From Thermomonas sp. (GTDB lineage: Bacteria; Pseudomonadota; Gammaproteobacteria; Xanthomonadales; Xanthomonadaceae), in contig NZ_JAMLIW010000004.1 of the NCBI RefSeq assembly GCF_023953935.1, positions 124,001-188,000 of the forward strand: a stretch of DNA of 64,000 nt. Direction: 5' to 3'. The first letter of the stretch is position 1. Every line of letters starts with the position of its first letter. A program made the position numbers and the translations under genes. The notes beneath the pieces are model-generated. The model did not search any database. It saw nothing but the letters and a program-made list of their open reading frames with translations, and was not told where the DNA came from. Below are positions 24,478-32,443 of the stretch, piece by piece.

Positions 24478-25888
24478 TCAGCGGACGATCAAGTCAAGCA
24501 GCCACTTCGCTTTTGAATACGGCGGCTTGAGCCGGTCTCCACCGCTGAAGCCGGACTGCCAGAACACCGGCAGCTGTTTGCTCATGGCGTCGAAGCCGGC
24601 GCGGGCGTGATAGGCGCCCATGCCGCTGGCGCCGACGCCGCCGAACGGCAGATTGGTGACGGCGAAATGGAACAGCGTGTCGTTCACCGATACGCCGCCA
24701 GCCAGGGTTTGATCGAGGATGCGCTCGACGCTGGCGCGTTCATTGCTGAAGGGATACAGCGCCAGCGGGCGCTCGCGGGCATTGATGAAGGCGATGGCGT
24801 CATCCAGCGTGCGGTAGCCCTTGATCGGCAGCAGCGGGCCGAAGATCTCGTCCTGCATGACCTTGAATCGTCATCCGGCGGATCGAGCAGCAGGGTGGGC
24901 GGCAGCAGGCGCTGGGCGGGGATCCGGCAGGCCGGCCAGGGTGATGCGCTCGACCTTGCGGTCGCGGGCGTCGTCGAGATAACCGCGCAGGCGGGCGTAC
25001 TGGCCGTCGTTGATGATGCGGGTGTAGTCGTCGAGGTTCTCGAGTTTTTCGCCGTAGCGCTGCTGGACTTCCTTGCGCAGCCGCCACCAGCGCGTCGCGC
25101 TTGGGCTTGGGCACCAGCACGTAGTCGGGGGCGATGCAGGTCTGGCCGCAGTTGAACCACTTGCCGGTGGCGATTCGGGCGGCGGCTTTTTCGATCGGAT
25201 AGTCGTCGCAGATCAGCGCCGGCGACTTGCCGCCCAGCTCCAGCGTGACCGGGGTGAGGTGCTGCGCGGCGGCGGCCATGACCTTGCGGCCGACCGCGGT
25301 GGAGCCGGTGAACACGAGGTGGTCGAACGGCAGGCCGGCGAACGCGGCGCCGATCTCGGCGCCGCCCAGCGCGATCGCCACCCGGTCTTCCGGAAAGGTG
25401 CTGTTGAGCAGATCGCGCAGGAAGGCGCTGGTGCGCGGGGTGTGTTCGGACGGCTTGAGATAGACGTGGTTGCCGGCGGCAATTGCGGTGGCCAGCGGGA
25501 TCAAGGCGAGGTTGACCGGGTAGTTCCAGGGCGAAATGACGCCCACCACCCCCAGCGGCACCGCCCGCACCTGCGCGCTGGCGGGCCAGAAGCGCCAGCC
25601 CACGCCGGCCCGCTGCGGCCGCATCCAGCGCTTCAGGTGCTTGAGCAGGTGGTCGATCTCCGCCAGCGCGGTCATGCCGTCGGCGATCCGGGATTCGTCC
25701 AGCGAACGGTGGCCGTAGTCGCTGGCGACGATCCGCGCCATCTCGTCGAGCCGGCGCTTGAGGTTGGCGCGCAGGCGCGACAGGTCGTCGTGGCGCTGCG
25801 CATCGGGCTTGTTGGCCTGCCAGGCAGCGCGCAGGCGCTCCAGGGTGGGCTGCAGGGTGGTGATGGGGGTGGTCGTGATGAAGTCCAT
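24478..25888 (-). pseudogene. coniferyl-type aldehyde dehydrogenase, broken by three indels
   Basis: An NAD(P)-dependent aldehyde dehydrogenase like CalB. The first ~270 residues (start 25888, MDFITTTPITTLQPTLERL) are intact: GVISPWNYPVNL, the catalytic Glu in LELGGKSPA and the catalytic Cys in NCGQTCIAPDY. The frame then breaks near 25080 (one extra base before RKEVQQRYGEKLENLDDYTR), at the GGGG run 24918-24921 (one base too many before AQRLLPPTLLLDPP), and near 24868 (one base missing before FKVMQDEIFGPLL). The C-terminus (GGVSVNDTLFHFAVTNLPFGG) is intact. Correcting these gives one continuous protein of about 470 residues. Confidence 0.85.
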
Positions 25889-25927
25889 GCGGCGCAGTGT
25901 AGTGCGGTCCGGCGCTAGAATCCAGTG

Positions 25928-26469
25928 ATGCCGATCCGACCCTACCGCGAGCACCTGCCGATCCTGGGACAGCGCGTCTATCTCGACCCGCTGGCCGCCG
26001 TCATCGGCGACGTGGTGCTGGGCGATGATCGTCGGTCTGGCCGTTCACCCTGATCCGCGGCGACGTCAATTTCATCCGCATCGGCGACCGCACCAACATC
26101 CAGGACGGCACCGTGATCCACGTCAGCCACGACGGCCCGCACCTGCGCCGCGGCGGCTTCGCGACCCGGATCGGCAGCGACGTCACCATCGGCCACAAGG
26201 CGATCATCCACGCCTGCACGATTGAAGACGCGGCCTTGATCGGGATGGGGGCGGTCGTGCTCGACGGCGCGGTGGTGAAAAAGCACGGTTTCGTCGGCGC
26301 CGGCGCGCTGGTCTCGCCCGGCAAGGTGGTGGGCGAAGGCGAGCTGTGGCTGGGCAATCCGGCGAAAAAAGTGCGCCAGCTCGGCGCCGCCGAAATCGAA
26401 GCCCTGTATTACAGCGCCGGCCACTACGTGAAGCTCAAGGACGAGTACCTGGCCGGCGGCATCGGCTGA
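25928..26469 (+). pseudogene. gamma-carbonic-anhydrase-family protein, broken by one indel
   Basis: A left-handed beta-helix protein of the YrdA/PaaY gamma-carbonic anhydrase group. The N-terminus (MPIRPYREHLPILGQRVYLD, start 25928) reads to VVLGDD; one base appears missing at about 26030, and the following frame continues with SVWPFTLIRGDVNFIRIGDRT. Metal-ligand histidines are visible in VIHVSHDG and in TIGHKAIIHACTIED. Restored length would be about 180 residues, normal for the family. It is divergent from the aldehyde dehydrogenase with a 39-bp gap. Confidence 0.85.
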
Positions 26470-26494
26470 GGCCGGGGCGACGCCGGGCGGGTGC

Positions 26495-26523
26495 TTGATT
26501 CAACCCCCGTGGATCGCTAAAAT
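26495..26523 (+). promoter_or_regulatory. sigma-70 promoter of rpoZ
   Basis: TTGATT (26495-26500), a 17-bp spacer and TAAAAT (26518-26523), placed 49 bp before the rpoZ start. Each hexamer differs from consensus at one position, unusually good for this GC-rich genome. Confidence 0.75.
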
Positions 26524-26571
26524 CAGCGGTTCCGTTGAACTTTTTCGCGGCCCCGCGGCCGCAGGATGCCC

Positions 26572-26871
26572 ATGGCCCGTATTACCGTCGAGGACTGCCT
26601 GCAGGTGGTCGACAACCGCTTCGAGCTCGTGATGATGGCCGCCAAGCGCGCGCGCCAGCTCGCCGGCGGCGTCGAACCGAAGCTGGACAACAGCGAAGCC
26701 AACGACAAGCCCACCGTGCTGGCGCTGCGCGAAATCGCCGCCAAGGCCATCGATGCCGAGTTCGTGGACGCGGTCGAGAAAGCCGAGCGCGAGCGCAAGG
26801 AGCGCGAGGCGCTGGAATGGGCCGCCGCCGACGTGGTCGCCGGCGACGACGACATGAAGGGCGACGATTGA
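26572..26871 (+). CDS. rpoZ: RNA polymerase omega subunit
   Basis: A 99-residue omega subunit, starting [20 protein letters not shown] (an ATG two codons upstream is also possible). The conserved [16 protein letters not shown] helix and the [14 protein letters not shown] segment are present; the C-terminus is an acidic/basic helix ending in DDDMKGDD. Omega stabilises beta' during polymerase assembly and forms one of the ppGpp-binding sites, which fits its place just before spoT. The gmk gene that often precedes rpoZ in relatives is absent; the gene has its own promoter and a terminator. Confidence 0.92.
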   Translation: MARITVEDCLQVVDNRFELVMMAAKRARQLAGGVEPKLDNSEANDKPTVLALREIAAKAIDAEFVDAVEKAERERKEREALEWAAADVVAGDDDMKGDD

Positions 26872-26902
26872 GCGGCGCCTCCGCAGGATCAGGCTGAACG
26901 AG

Positions 26903-26928
26903 ACGGCCCGGCGGGGCCGTTTTCGTTT
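26903..26928 (+). terminator. Rho-independent terminator after rpoZ
   Basis: A perfect 7-bp stem ACGGCCC-GGCG-GGGCCGT followed by a T-rich tract (TTTTCGTTT), between rpoZ and spoT. It suggests that spoT is read through only in part or has its own promoter. Confidence 0.75.
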
Positions 26929-26961
26929 GCGGCCGCAAGGGTGCGCGGTTAGTCTCGACGG

Positions 26962-29148
26962 ATGAATCCCGGCGACCCTGCGCTCGTCCATCCCGCTGCG
27001 TCCGATGCAGGCGCGGTGCCGGACTATGTGCAGGCGCTGGAGCGCGATGCCTACTACCTGAGTCCGGAGCAGCGTGCGCTGCTGCGCAAGGCCTGGGTGG
27101 CTGGCGCGGCCGCGCACGCCGGGCAGACCCGGCAGTCCGGCGAGCCCTACATCACCCATCCGGTGGCGGTGGCGCGGATTCTTGCCACGCTCGGGCTCGA
27201 CGTCGAAACCCTGGTGGCGGCGATCCTGCACGACACCATCGAGGACACGCCGCTGACCCGCGCCGACGTGGCCCAGCAGTTCGGCGAAACCGTGGCGGAG
27301 CTGGTCGACGGGGTCACCAAGCTGGAAAAGCTGCGTTTCGCCAACCGCCAGGAGGCGGCGGCGGAGAGCTTCCGCAAGATGCTGCTGGCGATGTCGCGCG
27401 ATTTGCGCGTCATCCTGATCAAACTGGCCGACCGCCTGCACAACATGCGCACGCTGGGCGCCAAAGCGCCCGAGTCGCGGCGCCGGATCGCGGTCGAGAC
27501 GCTGGACATCTACGCGCCGATCGCCCAGCGTCTGGGCATGAACCTGATCCGCGCCGAATTGCAGGACCTGGGATTCCGCGCCCTGCATCCGTGGCGGCAC
27601 GCGGTGATCGCCAAGCGGATTTCCAGCCGCCCGCAGGCGCGCCGCGACGCGCTGGCCCAGATCGAGACCAGCCTCGCCCAGCGGCTGGCGATGGAGAAGC
27701 TCGACCACGAGCTGGTCAGCCGGATCAAGGCGCCGTGGAGCGTCTACAGCAAGATGCTGGCCCAGCGGCGCAGCTTCATGCAGGTCATGGACGTGTTCGG
27801 CTTCCGGGTGGTGGTCAACACCGTGGCCGACTGCTACCACGCGCTGGGCGTGGTGCATTCGGTGTACAAGCCGCTGGACGGCCGCTTCCGGGATTTCATC
27901 GCCATCCCCAAGGCCAACGGCTACCAGTCGCTGCACACGGTCCTGTTCGGGCCGTATGGCTCGCCGATCGAGGTCCAGATCCGCACCCGCGAGATGCACC
28001 TGATCGCCGAACGCGGGGTGGCCGCGCACTGGGCCTACAAGCTCGGTACAGAAACCGGCAACAGCGCCCAGGCGCGCGCCGCGACCTGGATCGCCAACCT
28101 GGTCGAAAGCCAGCGCGGCACCGGTTCCTCGCTGGAGTTCCTCGAAAACGTCAAGGTCGACCTGTTCCCGGACGAGGTCTACCTGTTCAGCCCCAAGGGC
28201 GACATCCTCTCGCTGCCGCGCAATTCCACCGTTCTGGATTTTGCCTACGCGGTGCACACCGACGTCGGCAACCACGCGGTGGCCGCCCGCGTCGACCGGC
28301 GGCTGGCCCCGCTGCGGGCCAAGCTGGTCAGCGGGCAAACGGTGGAAATCATCACCGCCAATGCCGCCGCGCCGAGCACCCAATGGCTGGAATTCGTGGC
28401 CACCAGCAAGGCGCGCACCGCGATCCGGCAAGCGCTCAAGCAGCTCCAGCACGAGGATGCGGTCCAGCTTGGCCACTACATGCTGGACCGCGCGCTGGTC
28501 GGGATGGGGACGTCGTTCGACCGCGTGCCGATGGCGCGGATCGACGCCTTTCTCGCCGACAATCGCTACCCGCGGCTGGAAGCCCTGCTTGCGGATATCG
28601 CGCTCGGCAACCGGATGCCGCAGCAGGTGGCCGAGGAACTGGCGCAGGAAGCCGGCGCGGGACCCAAGGGCAAGAAGTCGCGCAAGGCCCCCCCGGCCAG
28701 CGTCGCGCGAGAGCCGATCCTGATCTCCGGATCGGAGCGCGGCATCATCAGTTTTGCCCAGTGCTGCATGCCGATTCCGCGCGACGAGATCATGGGCTAC
28801 CACAGCGCCGGCCGGGGCGTGGTGGTGCACCGCATGGACTGTCCGAACGTGGCCGATTACCGCAAGTCCCCGGATCGCTGGGTCCCGGTGGCCTGGGACC
28901 GGCAGGTGTCGGGTGATTTCAACGTGGCGATCCGGATCGAAGTCGACAACCACCCCGGCGTGCTGGCGCAGGTGGCGGCGGCGATTGCCGGCGCCGGTTC
29001 CAACATCGAGCGGGTGGAATACCTCGAACGCGACAGCAATATCGCGGTGCTGCGCTTTGCCATCGAGGTGACCGATGGCCGCCACCTCGACGAGGTCATT
29101 CGCGGCGTGCGCAAATTGCACGTGGTGCAGCAGGTGCAGCGCGCCTGA
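26962..29148 (+). CDS. spoT: bifunctional (p)ppGpp synthetase/hydrolase SpoT
   Basis: A 728-residue long RSH protein. The hydrolase domain has YITHP (His66) and the HD pair His90-Asp91 in ILHDTIEDT. The synthetase domain has [13 protein letters not shown] and [20 protein letters not shown]; the diagnostic motif is RFRD, a conservative variant of the RxKD found in bifunctional enzymes and unlike the ExDD of RelA. A TGS domain (about 395-455), a helical region and a C-terminal ACT domain (about 650-728) follow. It sets the alarmone level in starvation. It is followed by ridA and recG on the same strand, an order I know from Xanthomonas. Confidence 0.93.
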   Translation: MNPGDPALVHPAASDAGAVPDYVQALERDAYYLSPEQRALLRKAWVAGAAAHAGQTRQSGEPYITHPVAVARILATLGLDVETLVAAILHDTIEDTPLTRADVAQQFGETVAELVDGVTKLEKLRFANRQEAAAESFRKMLLAMSRDLRVILIKLADRLHNMRTLGAKAPESRRRIAVETLDIYAPIAQRLGMNLIRAELQDLGFRALHPWRHAVIAKRISSRPQARRDALAQIETSLAQRLAMEKLDHELVSRIKAPWSVYSKMLAQRRSFMQVMDVFGFRVVVNTVADCYHALGVVHSVYKPLDGRFRDFIAIPKANGYQSLHTVLFGPYGSPIEVQIRTREMHLIAERGVAAHWAYKLGTETGNSAQARAATWIANLVESQRGTGSSLEFLENVKVDLFPDEVYLFSPKGDILSLPRNSTVLDFAYAVHTDVGNHAVAARVDRRLAPLRAKLVSGQTVEIITANAAAPSTQWLEFVATSKARTAIRQALKQLQHEDAVQLGHYMLDRALVGMGTSFDRVPMARIDAFLADNRYPRLEALLADIALGNRMPQQVAEELAQEAGAGPKGKKSRKAPPASVAREPILISGSERGIISFAQCCMPIPRDEIMGYHSAGRGVVVHRMDCPNVADYRKSPDRWVPVAWDRQVSGDFNVAIRIEVDNHPGVLAQVAAAIAGAGSNIERVEYLERDSNIAVLRFAIEVTDGRHLDEVIRGVRKLHVVQQVQRA

Positions 29149-29243
29149 GCGCCGCTGGCCGGCGGCCTGTTTGCCCGCGGCCTGATCGGCACCCGGCGAC
29201 GCGGGTAGAATTGCGGCGGATCCCATCGCACGCCGGAACGACC

Positions 29244-29630
29244 ATGCCCCGCACCGCCATCCACACCGACCATGCCCCGGCCGCCATCGGCCCGTATTCG
29301 CAGGCTACCCGCGCCGGCAACCTGGTGTTCCTGAGTGGGCAGATTCCGCTGGATCCGGCCACTGGCACCGTGGTGGGTGAGGGTGATATCGAAGCCCAGG
29401 CGCGGCGCGCCTTCGACAACCTGAAAGCGGTCTGCGAGGCCGCCGGCGGCGGGCTGGCCGACGTGGTGCGGGTGGGTCTGTACCTGACCGACCTGTCGCA
29501 GTTCGCGGCGGTCAATGCGGTGATGGGCGAATACTTCGCGCAGCCTTACCCGGCGCGCTCCACGATCGAGGTCTCCGCCCTGCCCAAGGGCGTCGCGTTC
29601 GAAGTGGATGCGATCCTGGCGCTGGCCTGA
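29244..29630 (+). CDS. ridA: RidA-family reactive-intermediate deaminase
   Basis: A 128-residue YjgF/YER057c/UK114 protein. The start at 29244 ([20 protein letters not shown]) matches the family. Hallmarks are [24 protein letters not shown] and the active-site Arg in [24 protein letters not shown]. It hydrolyses 2-iminobutanoate/2-iminopropanoate made by PLP enzymes, protecting them from damage. A weak -10-like TAGAAT lies at 29206-29211. It sits between spoT and recG. Confidence 0.92.
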   Translation: MPRTAIHTDHAPAAIGPYSQATRAGNLVFLSGQIPLDPATGTVVGEGDIEAQARRAFDNLKAVCEAAGGGLADVVRVGLYLTDLSQFAAVNAVMGEYFAQPYPARSTIEVSALPKGVAFEVDAILALA

Positions 29631-29667
29631 CCTTGGCGGTCGCCACGATTGCCGGCATCCTTGACCC

Positions 29668-31761
29668 ATGCCGGCTGCGCGCTTCATTGGTGACCTGAAT
29701 GCCGAAGCGTCGCTGGCCACGCTCTCCGGCGTCGGCCCCGCGCTGCGCGAAAAACTGGCGGCGCGCGGCCTGGCCACCCTGCAGGACCTGTGGCTGCATC
29801 TGCCGCGCAGCTATGAAGACCGGACCACGCTGACCGCGATCCGCGATCTGCGCCCGGGCGAGCCGGCGCAGGTCGAAGGCCAGGTGGAGGCGGTGGAGCG
29901 CGGGTTCCGCTATCGCCCGCTGCTGCGCGTGGCCATCTCCGACGCCTCGCGCGCCACCCTGGTGCTGCGCTTCTTCCACTTCCGCGCCCAGCAGGTGGCG
30001 CAGTTCGCGGTGGGTGCGCGGGTGCGCGTATTCGGCACGCCGAGACCGGGCCAGCAGGGCCTGGAAATCGTGCATCCCAGCTATCGCATCCTCGCCGCCG
30101 GCGAACACCCGCTGGGCGAGGCACTGGATCCGGTCTATCCGGCCATCGAAGGCGTGGGCCCGGCCAGCCTGCGCAAGCTCATCGGGCAGGCATTGCAGCG
30201 CCTGCCTGACGAAACCACGCTGGAACTGCTGCCACAGGCGTGGCTGCGCCAACAGGACTTGCCTTCTCTGCGCGCGGCCATCCTGCTGCTGCACGCGCCG
30301 CCGCCCGATGCCGACGTGGCGGCGCTGCAAAATGGCCTGCATCCGGCGCAGCGGCGACTGGCGCTGGAGGAACTGCTGGCGCACCAGCTTGGGCTGCGTC
30401 GCCAGCGGCTGGCCTTGCAGGCCGAGGGCGCGCGCGCCCTGCGTGGCGATGAACGTCTGGTCGAAACCCTGCTGGCACAGCTTCCCTTCCAGCTCACCGG
30501 CGCGCAGCGACGGGTCTATGCGCAGGTGCGCGATGACCTGCGGCAGCCACGGCCGATGCTGCGCTTGGTGCAGGGCGATGTCGGCAGCGGCAAGACCGTG
30601 GTCGCCGCGATGGCGGCGCTGCTGGCGCTGGCCGATGGCCGCCAAGCCGCGCTGATGGCGCCCACCGAACTGCTGGCCGAGCAGCATTGCAACAATCTGC
30701 GCGCTTGGCTGGAGCCGCTGGGTATCCGGGTCTGCTGGCTGGCCGGCAAGGTGACCGGCAAGGCGCGCAAGCAGGCGCTGGCCGAGGTCGCCTCGGGCGC
30801 GGCGCAGCTGGTCATCGGCACCCACGCGCTGATGCAGGAAGGCGTGGAATTCCATGATCTCGCGCTCGCCATCGTCGACGAACAGCACCGCTTCGGCGTC
30901 CACCAGCGCCTGGCCTTGCGCGACAAGGGCCGTGGCGGCGTGCCGCACCAGCTGGTGATGACCGCCACCCCGATCCCGCGCACGCTGGCGATGAGTGCGT
31001 ATGCCGATCTCGACGTGTCGGCCATCGACGAACTGCCGCCGGGCCGCACGCCTGTCACCACGGTGGCGCTGTCCGACCAGCGCCGCGCCGAGTTGATCGA
31101 ACGCATCCGCATCGCCTGTGCCGAAGGCCGGCAGGCGTACTGGGTGTGCACCCTGATCGATGATTCCGACGAGATCCAGGCGCAGGCCGCGCAAACCACC
31201 TTCGAGGCATTGCAGGACGCATTGCCAGCGCTGCGCATCGGGCTGGTGCATGGTCGCCAGAAAGCCACCGAAAAGCAGGCCACGATGCTTGCCTTCAAGG
31301 GCGGCGAACTCGACTTGCTGGTGGCCACCACCGTGATCGAAGTCGGCGTGGACGTGCCCAACGCCTCGCTGATGGTGATCGAGAACGCCGAGCGCCTCGG
31401 GTTGGCGCAGCTGCACCAATTGCGCGGGCGGGTCGGCCGCGGACGCGCGGCATCGAGCTGCGTGCTGCTCTACCAGTCGCCGCTGGGGCAAATCGCACGG
31501 CAGCGCCTGGACACCCTGCGCCAGACCAACGACGGCTTCGCCATCGCCGAAAAAGACCTGCAACTGCGCGGCCCCGGCGAACTGCTGGGCACCCGCCAGA
31601 CTGGACTCGCAGGGTTTCGCATCGCCGATCTGGTGCGTGATGCCGACCTGCTGCCGCAGGTGCACGCGCTGGCCGACACCCTGCTGCGCGATGCACCCGA
31701 GCTGGCCGACCGCATCGTCGACCGCTGGATCGGCGGCGCAGCCCGTTATGCGGCGGCGTGA
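29668..31761 (+). CDS. recG: ATP-dependent DNA helicase RecG
   Basis: A 697-residue monomeric SF2 helicase that remodels stalled replication forks and Holliday junctions. The N-terminal wedge domain has an OB fold (about residues 55-150, PAQVEGQVEAVERGFRYRPLL). Walker A is GDVGSGKTVVAA, the DExx box is IVDEQHRFGVHQR, motif III is VMTATPIPRTLAMS, and motifs V-VI are VATTVIEVGVDVPNAS and QLHQLRGRVGRG. The length is normal for the family. Start 29668 (MPAARFIGDLNAE) is the first ATG of the frame. Confidence 0.95.
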   Translation: MPAARFIGDLNAEASLATLSGVGPALREKLAARGLATLQDLWLHLPRSYEDRTTLTAIRDLRPGEPAQVEGQVEAVERGFRYRPLLRVAISDASRATLVLRFFHFRAQQVAQFAVGARVRVFGTPRPGQQGLEIVHPSYRILAAGEHPLGEALDPVYPAIEGVGPASLRKLIGQALQRLPDETTLELLPQAWLRQQDLPSLRAAILLLHAPPPDADVAALQNGLHPAQRRLALEELLAHQLGLRRQRLALQAEGARALRGDERLVETLLAQLPFQLTGAQRRVYAQVRDDLRQPRPMLRLVQGDVGSGKTVVAAMAALLALADGRQAALMAPTELLAEQHCNNLRAWLEPLGIRVCWLAGKVTGKARKQALAEVASGAAQLVIGTHALMQEGVEFHDLALAIVDEQHRFGVHQRLALRDKGRGGVPHQLVMTATPIPRTLAMSAYADLDVSAIDELPPGRTPVTTVALSDQRRAELIERIRIACAEGRQAYWVCTLIDDSDEIQAQAAQTTFEALQDALPALRIGLVHGRQKATEKQATMLAFKGGELDLLVATTVIEVGVDVPNASLMVIENAERLGLAQLHQLRGRVGRGRAASSCVLLYQSPLGQIARQRLDTLRQTNDGFAIAEKDLQLRGPGELLGTRQTGLAGFRIADLVRDADLLPQVHALADTLLRDAPELADRIVDRWIGGAARYAAA

Positions 31762-31791
31762 TCCAGAAGTTCCTTCGCGTCGCGCCGCGCG

Positions 31792-31906
31792 TGGCCCATT
31801 GAACTCCCGTTCGTGGATCGTTCGATTTCCCGTTGATGGGCCATGCATTCTCCCGTTGGCGGGTCATGCATTTTCGCGTGGGCAGGTCATGCATTACTCC
31901 GTTCGT
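31792..31906. repeat. tandem array of five degenerate 23-bp repeats
   Basis: Five units in exact 23-bp register (31792, 31815, 31838, 31861, 31884) in the gap between recG and the BigR-like gene. The last three share a GGnCATGCATT core, with ATGCAT at 31843, 31866 and 31889; all carry a CCCGTT- or CCGTT-like end. The array is followed by a family-A REP palindrome whose arm also begins CCCGTTCGTGG, so the units may be decayed REP half-sites. Confidence 0.6.
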
Positions 31907-31919
31907 GGCTGTTCGTTTT

Positions 31920-31954
31920 CCCGTTCGTGGTGAGCCTGTCGAACCATGAACGGG
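31920..31954. repeat. REP-like palindrome, family A
   Basis: A 35-bp element with arms CCCGTTCGTGG and CCATGAACGGG around TGAGCCTGTCGAA. It is the inverted-orientation relative of the copy at 2711-2743. It ends 7 bp before the stop codon of the BigR-like gene and may serve as its transcription-end hairpin. Confidence 0.7.
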
Positions 31955-31961
31955 AAGCGGA

Positions 31962-32357
31962 TCAGCGCCCGCAGACCGGCACCTGCCCGCAATAAATCCC
32001 GTGCAGGGTTTCGATGATCCGCTGCGCAGGGCCCGAGGCCAGCGCGTAGTAGATCGTCTGCGCTTCGCGGCGCGTGGTCACCAGGCCGTCTTCGCGCAGC
32101 ACCGCCAGGTGCTGGGACAGCGCCGATTGGCTCAGTTCAACCTTGGCATTGAGCTCGCCCACCGAATGCTCGCCATCCACCAGCAGGCACAGCAGCATCA
32201 GCCGCTTGTCGTTGGCCAGCGCGCGCAGCAGGCGCGCCGCCTCGCCGGCGTGCGCACGCATCGCTTCCGGGTCCATGGCCGGGGCCGGTGGGCCGGAGTT
32301 GCGCGTGCGTGCGGGCCTGTGCGCTGCGGCGGCGCGGGTGCGGGCGGTCGTGTCCAT
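31962..32357 (-). CDS. BigR/SqrR-type ArsR-family persulfide-responsive repressor
   Basis: A 131-residue winged-helix repressor if started at 32357 (MDTTARTRAAAA). A longer frame exists but would begin inside its own promoter; MDPEAMRAHAGEAA at 32276 is a shorter alternative. The DNA-binding core is LNAKVELSQSALSQHLAVLREDGLVTTRREAQTIYYAL. Two Cys, in RLMLLCLLVDGE and in LHGIYCGQ, match the dithiol pair with which BigR and SqrR sense persulfides; a third Cys lies near the C-terminus. It is divergent from the sulfide:quinone oxidoreductase operon, its inferred target. The best promoter places the transcript start at about the ATG, so the mRNA may be leaderless. Confidence 0.82.
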   Translation of the reverse strand: MDTTARTRAAAAHRPARTRNSGPPAPAMDPEAMRAHAGEAARLLRALANDKRLMLLCLLVDGEHSVGELNAKVELSQSALSQHLAVLREDGLVTTRREAQTIYYALASGPAQRIIETLHGIYCGQVPVCGR

Positions 32358-32364
32358 GGGCGGA

Positions 32365-32393
32365 ATTATATTAGTTGACATGAATATAAGCAA
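32365..32393 (-). promoter_or_regulatory. promoter of the BigR-like gene
   Basis: On the minus strand TTGCTT (32388-32393), a 17-bp spacer and a consensus TATAAT (32365-32370). The expected start of transcription is at about 32357, the A of the ATG. Confidence 0.65.
32367..32388. promoter_or_regulatory. inverted repeat, probable repressor operator
   Basis: TATATT-N10-AATATA in an AT-rich island of otherwise GC-rich DNA. It overlaps the -10 and touches the -35 of the regulator promoter and contains the -35 of the SQR promoter, so one bound dimer could block both directions. A second, wider repeat is ATTAG (32370-32374) and CTAAT (32397-32401). Confidence 0.6.
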
Positions 32394-32403
32394 ATGCTAA
32401 TGT
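32375..32403 (+). promoter_or_regulatory. promoter of the sulfide-oxidation operon
   Basis: A consensus TTGACA (32375-32380), a 17-bp spacer and TAATGT (32398-32403), 40 bp before the SQR start codon. Confidence 0.7.
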
Positions 32404-32443
32404 AGAACTGCGCCCGGGCAATTCCGGAGCGGGGAGCAGGCAA

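Noticed and set aside
24478..26469. queG, aldehyde dehydrogenase and carbonic anhydrase as true decayed pseudogenes
   Set aside because: All pieces keep conserved active-site residues and no other damage is seen; single-base indels clustered in 1.75 kb fit sequence error better.
26500..29226. A 908-codon open frame on the minus strand opposite spoT
   Set aside because: Antisense shadow of spoT and rpoZ; no family features, no ribosome site, low-complexity Arg/His/Asp composition.
29512..31848. A 778-codon minus-strand frame opposite recG
   Set aside because: Shadow of a complete, conserved recG gene.
31792..31906. 23-bp repeats as a small CRISPR array
   Set aside because: Units are contiguous and degenerate with no unique spacers, and no cas genes are present.
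32357..32393. Longer start of the BigR-like repressor (TTG at 32393 or ATG at 32381)
   Set aside because: Both lie upstream of or inside the best promoter of the gene, so they would not be transcribed.
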